Assembly: GCA_947311795.1 (NCBI GenBank)
Contig: CAMZLX010000117.1
Coordinates: 1 to 5,248 of the forward strand
Reading direction: 5' to 3'
Length of the DNA: 5,248 bases
Source of the DNA: an uncultured Zetaproteobacteria bacterium
GTDB taxonomy: Bacteria; Pseudomonadota; Zetaproteobacteria; Mariprofundales; Mariprofundaceae
Within the stretch, counting starts at the first letter, position 1. The number at the start of each line of letters is the position of its first letter. Below the pieces are notes generated by a model. That model had not been told where the DNA came from, searched no databases, and saw only the letters and a list, made by a program, of their open reading frames with translations. Of the stretch, positions 1-4,090 are shown in pieces. The position numbers and the translations under genes were made by a program.

Positions 1-1
1 C

Positions 2-517
2 CGCACGGTCACGCTCAACGGCGTATCCAAAGCCTATTGCATGACAGGCTGGCGCATTGGTTTTTGTGCCGCCCCTGTGGATTTGATTAAAGCCATGAGC
101 AAGATTCAAGGGCAAAGCACATCCAACCCGTCATCCATTGCCCAAAAAGCAGCCTTAGCCGCGCTTCAAGGGCCAACCAACGAACTGGATGAGATGGTGC
201 GCACCTATGAAACCCGCCGCACATGGTTGGTTGAAGCCTTAAACAATATTGACGGCATGGACTGCATCACGCCCGATGGTGCGTTTTATGTGTTCCCAAC
301 CATTACCGATTGGCTTGGCAAAACCACGCCTGAAGGTTTAACGCTGACTGATGATGTGGTGGTGTGTGAATGGTTGCTTGAAGCCGCAGGTGTCGCGCTT
401 GTTCCCGGCACAGCCTTTGGCTCCCCCGGGCAAATTCGCTTCTCTTACGCTGTTTCACAAGATACACTTGAAGATGCGGTGAATCGTGTTGCAGAAGCTG
501 CTGCAATATTAGTTTAA
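2..517 (+). CDS. Class I/II PLP-dependent aminotransferase (aspartate aminotransferase-like), C-terminal part
   Basis: This is the C-terminal 171 residues of a fold-type I aminotransferase, probably aspartate/2-oxoglutarate or aromatic type, a cytosolic enzyme of amino-acid metabolism. The frame is open from base 2, so the gene begins left of the window; the ATG at 41 is internal. The fragment opens with NGVSKAYCMTGWRIGF. In it, Lys10 of the fragment is the expected Schiff-base lysine and Arg18 the PLP-phosphate-binding arginine. TSNPSSIAQ (40-48), PDGAFYVFP (91-99) and GQIRFSYA (143-150) follow, and Arg146 is the expected substrate-carboxylate arginine. Family members are about 390-400 residues, so roughly 43% is visible. 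The end looks normal and intact. Substrate specificity cannot be fixed from this part alone. GC and codon use are clearly higher than in the next two genes, marking a compositional boundary after the stop codon. Confidence 0.93.
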   Translation, partial: RTVTLNGVSKAYCMTGWRIGFCAAPVDLIKAMSKIQGQSTSNPSSIAQKAALAALQGPTNELDEMVRTYETRRTWLVEALNNIDGMDCITPDGAFYVFPTITDWLGKTTPEGLTLTDDVVVCEWLLEAAGVALVPGTAFGSPGQIRFSYAVSQDTLEDAVNRVAEAAAILV

Positions 518-534
518 GATTCCATCAATAATTG

Positions 535-541
535 AGAGGAG
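535..541 (+). promoter_or_regulatory. Ribosome binding site of the unknown membrane-protein gene
   Basis: AGAGGAG is a good Shine-Dalgarno match, but it sits 11 nt before the ATG at 553, longer than usual. A stop codon in frame at 544-546 excludes an upstream start, so 553 remains the start despite the wide spacing. Confidence 0.5.
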
Positions 542-552
542 TGTAACCTAGA

Positions 553-1221
553 ATGAAACAGAGAGTTCTTTGGCTTTCTATCTTTTCTGTATGTGTGCTA
601 ATTCTTTGGCTGCTTGGTTGGCAATGGGGTCTTTCTAAGTCTGATTGGGCAGCTTGGGTTCAAGCAATAGGCTCTGTTGGAGCTATATTAGTTGCTGTTT
701 GGGTAGTTCAGTACCAACATCAACAAAATATAGCTCACCAAAAGGAAAATGAAAGGCAAGCACTCAGGGGTCAGCTTAATGTGCTTAGGTTTGTATTTCT
801 CACAGTTTTCTCAATCTGTGAGTCTTGTGCAAGAAAAGTTGGCAAGAATCATGTTGTATGGGAAGTGGAAGCTAAGTCTTTAGAGGAAGTACGTCATATG
901 CTTTTGAGAATTCCAGTTTCAGATGTTCCTGATGCAGCATTAATTATGCGAATTCATGATGTTGCAGATTCTCTTTTAAGACTAGATATTGTAGTACTTC
1001 AACTAATGGAAGAGCGTTCAGAGTCAACTACAAATGCAATAAAAGAAATAATTAGTGCGACATCTGTTATTGCAGCGACTGGTCTAACTGAAGCTTCAAC
1101 TATTCTGAAAATGAATAGTAGTAAAGAAGAACTAAAAAAGGATATTGAGCTATTGAATCACCGTGAGCATAGTGAGAAGACAGCAATTGAGGTTCTAGAG
1201 AAATGGAAAAAAGAGGGGTAG
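553..1221 (+). CDS. Uncharacterised protein with two N-terminal membrane helices and a long cytoplasmic tail
   Basis: I do not recognise a named family. The 222-residue product has two hydrophobic segments, about residues 5-25 and 34-54, joined by a short turn with KSDWAAW. This suggests a hairpin anchor with both ends in the cytoplasm. The tail (55-222) starts with a polar Q/H/K/E-rich stretch and continues as mostly helix-forming sequence, ending in a strongly charged segment (189-222) that may be coiled coil. The segment WAAWVQAIGSVGAI resembles the membrane anchor of many short uncharacterised proteobacterial proteins; this is from memory, not a search. No catalytic motif is visible. The gene is AT-rich with many AGA and ATA codons, unlike the aminotransferase before it, which suggests horizontal acquisition. 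It ends 2 nt before the lipoprotein ATG, so the two are probably translationally coupled. A role as anchor or sensor partner of the lipoprotein is only a guess. Confidence 0.75.
   Translation: MKQRVLWLSIFSVCVLILWLLGWQWGLSKSDWAAWVQAIGSVGAILVAVWVVQYQHQQNIAHQKENERQALRGQLNVLRFVFLTVFSICESCARKVGKNHVVWEVEAKSLEEVRHMLLRIPVSDVPDAALIMRIHDVADSLLRLDIVVLQLMEERSESTTNAIKEIISATSVIAATGLTEASTILKMNSSKEELKKDIELLNHREHSEKTAIEVLEKWKKEG
1211..1218 (+). promoter_or_regulatory. Ribosome binding site deciding the lipoprotein start
   Basis: AAGAGGGG ends 5 nt before the ATG at 1224 and lies inside the end of the preceding gene. It supports 1224 over the in-frame ATG at 1203, which would lie upstream of this site and put seven extra residues before the signal peptide. 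Confidence 0.6.
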
Positions 1222-1223
1222 TA

Positions 1224-1733
1224 ATGAAGTTTCTTAAAATTATGTTGTTTTGTTCTTTACTTTTTAGTGTGTCGGGCTGTTCAGGAAAAGTAACAGGACA
1301 AACATATTTCTATAAACAAAATAACTATACGGTTGGAAGTAAAGGACAGGCTATTGAAACGATTGTTTTTACGAAAAAAACTAAAAGTGGAGCTTTGAAG
1401 AGGATTATTTTTTATATAGACACTTTACCTTATGATCGCAAGTTTGATCTATGTAGAGATAGTTATCGTGATTCAAGGAAAGAAATCGAACATTCTGGAA
1501 AAAAAGTCGAAGATAGTGTTAAGGATTGCAAGAGTCATGTTTACTTAAACAAAAAAGGAAAAGGGTATATTGTTGACTATTCCATTAAGTTGCCCATTAG
1601 TTATAGGCTAAATGAAATCGGAAGGAAAATATATAAACTTGAAGCTGTGGGAGTAAATGCTTCTCGTGTTATTTTCCCCTATGTAGGAAATGATGAAGGC
1701 TCCTCTGTATCTTGGGGTGTTCAAACTGAATAA
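1224..1733 (+). CDS. Small uncharacterised lipoprotein
   Basis: This 169-residue protein begins MKFLKIMLFCSLLFSVSGC: a basic N-terminus, a hydrophobic core and a lipobox V-S-G-C. Cys19 is therefore the predicted lipidated residue. Ser at +2 predicts outer-membrane sorting by the Lol rule, if the host is a typical Gram-negative. The mature part is basic and hydrophilic, with Cys77 and Cys102 as a possible periplasmic disulfide. It appears rich in beta strand (for example YFYKQNNYTV and RIIFYID). I recognise no family. The start at 1224 is chosen for its Shine-Dalgarno site and because it gives a normal signal peptide. Composition is as AT-rich as the gene before it, with a gap of only 2 nt, so the two most likely form an operon and arrived together. 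Whether they interact cannot be told from sequence. Confidence 0.78.
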   Translation: MKFLKIMLFCSLLFSVSGCSGKVTGQTYFYKQNNYTVGSKGQAIETIVFTKKTKSGALKRIIFYIDTLPYDRKFDLCRDSYRDSRKEIEHSGKKVEDSVKDCKSHVYLNKKGKGYIVDYSIKLPISYRLNEIGRKIYKLEAVGVNASRVIFPYVGNDEGSSVSWGVQTE

Positions 1734-1740
1734 GGGGACG

Positions 1741-1809
1741 CTACCCTTTAGCGATATAATTTACGCTTGGTAGTCCTTTAAAATCACCATCTTGTGTCCA
1801 AAATTCAGC
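1741..1809 (-). pseudogene. Remnant of a second vapC toxin gene (C-terminal 22 codons plus stop)
   Basis: Read on the minus strand, this stretch encodes AEFWTQDGDFKGLPSVNYIA followed by Lys-Gly and a TAG stop. It matches the last 22 residues of the intact VapC at 1909-2283 except for one residue, Ile110 to Gly. Nucleotide identity to 1909-1977 is 63 of 69. Four of the six mismatches are synonymous third- or first-position changes, and the other two fall in the single changed codon. Similarity stops abruptly at 1810; no start codon or PIN-domain N-terminus remains. It is therefore a broken copy lying 168 bp from the intact 3' end. The pattern of changes fits a separate, once-functional paralogue better than a recent local duplication. 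Confidence 0.85.
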
Positions 1810-1850
1810 GAGGAAATCGGTGACAGTATACTAATTAATACTTGTTTACT

Positions 1851-1880
1851 GGTGGATTCCCGTCTACACGGGAATGACAA
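1851..1880. repeat. REP-like palindromic element
   Basis: A perfect 8-bp inverted repeat, ATTCCCGT (1856-1863) and ACGGGAAT (1868-1875), surrounds the loop CTAC. It sits in the consensus-like context GGTGGATTCCCG...CGGGAATGACA. From memory, this type of TGGATTCCCG/CGGGAATGACA palindrome is dispersed between genes in many proteobacteria. It lies between the convergent lipoprotein and vapC genes, the usual place for such elements, where it may stabilise transcript 3' ends. Neither side carries a T-run, so it is not a canonical intrinsic terminator. Confidence 0.65.
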
Positions 1881-1908
1881 AGTGTGAGGCTTAAAGGATG
1901 TGGGTGTG

Positions 1909-2283
1909 CTAACCTTTAGCGATATAATTTACGCTTGGTAATCCTTTGAAATCAATATCTTGCGTCCAAAATTCAGCATGGTGAACATGAGCAGTGGCAA
2001 GAATCATGCTATCTGCCATGGCAAGCTTATACTCCAAACCAAGCTTGGCTGAATACATGGCAATATTTTCATCCACAGCAATGATGGAGAATTGTTGCAA
2101 CACACCTGCCGTGGCTAAGGCAGAACTTTCGTTGGTGCTTCGCATCACCACCTTAAAAACTTCATGTAAGATAATGGTGGGTACAATGATGTCCTTCTCT
2201 TGTTCAATCATGGGTGCATATTGCTCTGCACCTTTACCATCGAGAAAATATTCAAGCCAACATGATGAATCGAGTAAAATCAT
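1909..2283 (-). CDS. vapC: VapC-type PIN-domain toxin ribonuclease
   Basis: This 124-residue protein is a PIN-domain toxin, typical in length for VapC. Family members are Mg-dependent ribonucleases that cut tRNA or rRNA when freed from their antitoxin. The acidic metal-binding residues are all visible: Asp5 in MILLDSS, Glu41 in LHEVFK, Asp91 in AMADSMILA, and Asp109 (with Asp111) in WTQDIDF. The toxin therefore looks catalytically intact. Its start overlaps the antitoxin stop as ATGA (2280-2283), the usual translational coupling of antitoxin then toxin. The stop codon lies in a small inverted repeat GCTAA-CCT-TTAGC (1908-1920), too short to call a terminator. A fragment of a near-identical second toxin lies just downstream on the same strand. 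The cellular RNA target cannot be inferred here. Confidence 0.92.
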   Translation of the reverse strand: MILLDSSCWLEYFLDGKGAEQYAPMIEQEKDIIVPTIILHEVFKVVMRSTNESSALATAGVLQQFSIIAVDENIAMYSAKLGLEYKLAMADSMILATAHVHHAEFWTQDIDFKGLPSVNYIAKG

Positions 2284-2495
2284 ATGCGGTCAGACTTGTC
2301 TCGGATTTGCGTCATATCCAAGTTTTCACCTTTGAGAAAACCACGCATTTCTTTGATGGGTTTGACGGGTACAAGCTGAATATGTTCGCCATAAGGCATT
2401 GCCATCATTTTTTGTCCTGCCTTGATATGCAGTTGCTCGCGCACACTTTTGGGGATAACGACTTGAAATTTGGGTGACACGGTGACAGTTTGCAT
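2280..2495 (-). CDS. vapB: VapB-type antitoxin with AbrB/MazE-like DNA-binding fold
   Basis: This 71-residue antitoxin pairs with the PIN toxin encoded just after it. Residues about 3-45 (VTVSPKFQVVIPKSVREQL and onward through GQKMMAMPYG) are a typical SpoVT/AbrB swapped-hairpin domain, which binds operator DNA as a dimer. The C-terminal part, about 50-71 (IKEMRGFLKG...DKSDRI), is the kind of flexible tail that wraps around and blocks the toxin active site. The frame is open further upstream to 2561. I choose the ATG at 2493-2495 because it starts directly at the AbrB domain and has AAGGAG 6 nt before it; the extension has no family resemblance and would overlap the promoter. The gene leads the operon, as expected for autoregulation by the VapBC complex. 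Confidence in family is high, in the exact symbol moderate. Confidence 0.9.
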   Translation of the reverse strand: MQTVTVSPKFQVVIPKSVREQLHIKAGQKMMAMPYGEHIQLVPVKPIKEMRGFLKGENLDMTQIRDKSDRI

Positions 2496-2501
2496 GACGA
2501 A

Positions 2502-2507
2502 CTCCTT
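2502..2507 (-). promoter_or_regulatory. Ribosome binding site of vapB
   Basis: On the minus strand this reads AAGGAG, 6 nt before the ATG at 2495. It is the strongest Shine-Dalgarno site near the operon and decides the antitoxin start against the longer open frame. Confidence 0.75.
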
Positions 2508-2509
2508 AT

Positions 2510-2535
2510 CGATAGTAAATTGGTACAACGATAGT
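2510..2535 (-). promoter_or_regulatory. Tandem 7-bp repeats, candidate VapBC operator
   Basis: CGATAGT occurs at 2510-2516 and again at 2529-2535 on the plus strand, a period of 19 bp or nearly two helical turns. The second copy overlaps the proposed -10 box and the first lies between promoter and ribosome binding site. That is the right placement for autorepression by the AbrB-fold antitoxin. Function is inferred from position only. Confidence 0.4.
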
Positions 2536-2556
2536 GGCGAATGCATAAAAATGCAA
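2528..2556 (-). promoter_or_regulatory. Candidate sigma70-type promoter of vapBC
   Basis: On the minus strand, TTGCAT (2551-2556) as -35 and TATCGT (2528-2533) as -10 are separated by 17 nt. The -10 ends 32 bp before the vapB start. The -35 overlaps a perfect inverted repeat TGCAT-AAAA-ATGCA (2542-2555), which could also be an operator. Each box has plausible but imperfect consensus. Confidence 0.45.
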
Positions 2557-2636
2557 TACATTGTGGTGAACGCGCACTAAAACCGATTATTTGAGCATAT
2601 AACCGCTGGTCACATATTGGTTTCTAAAGTTGAAAG

Positions 2637-2646
2637 ATACGCGTAT
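2637..2646. promoter_or_regulatory. 10-bp perfect palindrome in the divergent intergenic region
   Basis: ATACGCGTAT is fully self-complementary and lies between the divergent vapB and oxidoreductase genes, next to an AT-rich TATATTTTC stretch. It may be a regulator site for the oxidoreductase gene, but a 10-bp palindrome alone is weak evidence. I found no convincing -35/-10 pair for that gene in 2562-2731. Confidence 0.2.
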
Positions 2647-2679
2647 ATTTTCTGTTCATTTTTGTGCAGACATTGCCGA

Positions 2680-2706
2680 AATTTCTCCACGGGAGTCGAA
2701 ATGACA
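2680..2706. repeat. Second REP-like element, ATTTCTCC...GAAATGACA type
   Basis: ATTTC (2681-2685) and GAAAT (2698-2702) are inverted, with a further CTCC-ACG-GGAG stem (2685-2695) between them in an overlapping register, followed by GACA. It shares the AATGACA ending with the palindrome at 1851-1880 and resembles the dispersed short repeats with CGAAATGACA ends known from many bacterial genomes; this comparison is from memory. It ends about 25 bp before the oxidoreductase start and would lie in its leader. Confidence 0.4.
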
Positions 2707-2731
2707 GTGTTTGAACGGGTGTGAGGTCAAT

Positions 2732-3673
2732 GTGAAAGCAATTATTTGTACGAAATATGGTTCGCCTGATGTGTTGAAGCTGGCAGAGGTGAATCAACCT
2801 ACACCCAAACGCAATGAAGTGTTGATAAAGATATGCGCGACGACTGTGCATATTGGTGATGTGAAAATCCGCAGCCTGCAACCCGGTATGGGTGCGATGA
2901 AAGACTTTATCATCAAACCATTGATGCGTTTGATTATTGGGTTTAATGGCCCAAGGCGGAAGATTCTGGGTATGGAGTGTTCGGGGGTGGTGCAAGCTGT
3001 GGGCAATGATGTGACGCGGTTCAAACAAGGCGATGAGGTGTTTACCTCCACAGAAATGAAGTTTGGCACGTATGCTGAATACACATGCGTTGACCAAGAT
3101 GGAATCATCGCGCATAAACCCAATAACATGAGTCATGCAGAGGCGGCGGCTGTGCCCAACGGAGCGATGACGGCATTGATGGTGTTGCGCAAAGCGAACG
3201 TGAAACAAGGTCAAAAAGTTATGATTTATGGTGCATCGGGAAGCGTGGGTTCGTATGCGGTGCAACTGGCGAAAAGTATGGGTGCGGAAGTCACGGGTGT
3301 GTGCAGTGCGTCAAACATAGATATGGTGAAAGCTTTGGGTGCAGCGCATGTGTTGGATTATACAGCCGATGATTTTTTGCAACGGCTTGAAACGGTTGAT
3401 GTGATTTTTGATGCGGTGGGTAAAATGGAAAACGAAGCACGAATGAAAGCCTTGAAACCTGAAGGTGTTTATCTAGATGTACTCAAAGCAACCGACAGCT
3501 TGAAGCTGCACATTGAAGATCTGCTTTATCTTAAAGCACGGATTGAAGAGGGTAAGCTGAAAACTGTCATCGATAGAACGTATGCATTGGAAGATATGGT
3601 TGAAGCGCATCGTTATGTGGAGCAGGGGCATAAAAAGGGCAATGTGATTATCACTGTAGCAGCATCTGAGTAG
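2732..3673 (+). CDS. Zinc-independent MDR-family NAD(P)-dependent oxidoreductase (quinone oxidoreductase-like)
   Basis: This 313-residue protein belongs to the medium-chain dehydrogenase/reductase superfamily: an N-terminal GroES-like domain (about 1-125) and a Rossmann domain (about 130-270). MKAIICTKYGSPDVLKL is the typical start of the quinone-reductase-like group, and GMECSGVV (80-87) and GASGSVGSYAVQLAK (167-181) are hallmarks. The nucleotide loop GASGSVG resembles NADPH-using members. The catalytic-zinc cysteine is absent (ATTVHIGDVK occupies that place) and there is no structural-zinc cysteine cluster, so a zinc alcohol dehydrogenase is unlikely. It probably reduces quinones or enones in the cytosol; the substrate is unknown. 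I chose GTG at 2732 because it begins at the family N-terminus with TGAGG (2722-2726) upstream; an in-frame TTG at 2711 would add seven residues and lacks a good site. It is divergent from vapB, 236 bp away. Confidence 0.88.
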   Translation: MKAIICTKYGSPDVLKLAEVNQPTPKRNEVLIKICATTVHIGDVKIRSLQPGMGAMKDFIIKPLMRLIIGFNGPRRKILGMECSGVVQAVGNDVTRFKQGDEVFTSTEMKFGTYAEYTCVDQDGIIAHKPNNMSHAEAAAVPNGAMTALMVLRKANVKQGQKVMIYGASGSVGSYAVQLAKSMGAEVTGVCSASNIDMVKALGAAHVLDYTADDFLQRLETVDVIFDAVGKMENEARMKALKPEGVYLDVLKATDSLKLHIEDLLYLKARIEEGKLKTVIDRTYALEDMVEAHRYVEQGHKKGNVIITVAASE

Positions 3674-3734
3674 TGGATTGCAGCATGACATCTTGGCTTA
3701 TGTCTGTAAAAGTTCGGGTTCAATTTAAAGAGTA

Positions 3735-3740
3735 TAGGTA
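3735..3740 (+). promoter_or_regulatory. Weak ribosome binding site of the ferredoxin gene
   Basis: TAGGTA lies 4 nt before the ATG at 3745 and contains an AGGT core. It is the only purine-rich match at a usable distance, so it supports this start modestly. Confidence 0.35.
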
Positions 3741-3744
3741 GAAC

Positions 3745-3993
3745 ATGAGCCAAGATATTGATTTAAACAACCTGCCCAAAGTGGAAGTATGCTTTGGCCC
3801 TGATTGCAGCGACAAAGGCAGCCGCGAGTTGGCGAAAGAACTTAAAGGTTTGGGCATTGATTCCATCATGGGCGATTGCCGTAGCCAGTGTGCCAATGCG
3901 CCGTTGGTGTTGTGCGCAAATCAGGGTGTGGTGACGGCTAACATCGAGAAAGTATTGGTAAAAATCAAACAGGTGCAAACTGAGCAAGCTTAG
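3745..3993 (+). CDS. Small thioredoxin-fold [2Fe-2S] ferredoxin (NuoE-like cluster domain)
   Basis: This 82-residue protein carries Cys16-X4-Cys21 (CFGPDC) and Cys45-X3-Cys49 (CRSQC). That spacing is the one used by the NuoE subunit of complex I and related thioredoxin-like ferredoxins to hold a [2Fe-2S] cluster. The gap between the pairs is 23 residues, shorter than in NuoE, and the N-terminal helical domain of NuoE is missing, so this is a free-standing cluster domain. A fifth cysteine, Cys57 (PLVLCANQG), lies where the family has a beta strand. The tail VTANIEKVLVKIKQ fits the last helix. It should act as a soluble electron carrier or redox sensor; partner unknown. It follows the oxidoreductase by 71 bp on the same strand, so co-transcription is possible but not shown. 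No other complex I gene is present. Confidence 0.8.
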   Translation: MSQDIDLNNLPKVEVCFGPDCSDKGSRELAKELKGLGIDSIMGDCRSQCANAPLVLCANQGVVTANIEKVLVKIKQVQTEQA

Positions 3994-4020
3994 CTTTGGG
4001 TGCATACAATGCGCCAAACC

Positions 4021-4036
4021 CTTTAAAACATTAAAG
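4021..4036. promoter_or_regulatory. Small AT-rich inverted repeat before nhaA
   Basis: CTTTAA-AACA-TTAAAG is a perfect 6-bp inverted repeat lying 28 bp after the ferredoxin stop and 54 bp before the nhaA start. It is too AT-rich and lacks a following T-run, so it is unlikely to be an intrinsic terminator. A regulator site for nhaA is possible. A -10-like TAATAAT follows at 4042-4048, without a good -35. Confidence 0.25.
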
Positions 4037-4090
4037 AAACCTAATAATTTCTTGATTGACCAATGGTGAAGCTGCTAGCAGATTGTGACC

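Larger units (their letters stand above)
1741..1977 (+). repeat. Direct repeat pair: 3' ends of vapC remnant and intact vapC
   Basis: The two units are 1741-1809 and 1909-1977, each 69 bp, about 91% identical, in the same orientation and offset by 168 bp. They enclose 99 bp of unrelated DNA (1810-1908) containing the REP-like palindrome. Repeats this similar and close could recombine and delete the spacer. Confidence 0.85.

Noticed and set aside
303..506. Minus-strand open frame opposite the aminotransferase
   Set aside because: It is antisense to a clearly conserved coding region, has no family resemblance and no ribosome binding site.
1203..1223. Earlier ATG for the lipoprotein gene
   Set aside because: It would put a charged MEKRGVV extension before a normal signal peptide and place the AAGAGGGG site inside the gene.
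1856..1875. Intrinsic bidirectional terminator between the convergent genes
   Set aside because: The stem is good but no T-run follows on either strand, so I call it a REP-like repeat instead.
1741..1977. CRISPR or tandem-repeat array
   Set aside because: There are only two 69-bp units, and they are explained as two copies of the vapC 3' end.
1994..2477. Two plus-strand open frames opposite vapC and vapB
   Set aside because: Both overlap the well-supported toxin-antitoxin genes on the other strand and show no domain features of their own.
2496..2561. Longer VapB with a 22-residue N-terminal extension
   Set aside because: The extension would cover the promoter and operator-like motifs; the AbrB domain and the AAGGAG site both indicate the ATG at 2495.
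2711..2731. TTG start for the oxidoreductase
   Set aside because: The seven added residues (MNGCEVN) are not typical of the family, and the TGAGG site favours the GTG at 2732.
2624..3265. Long minus-strand frame (213 codons) opposite the oxidoreductase
   Set aside because: Its His/Arg-rich, low-hydrophobic translation is typical of a shadow of a coding region, and the plus strand has unmistakable MDR motifs.
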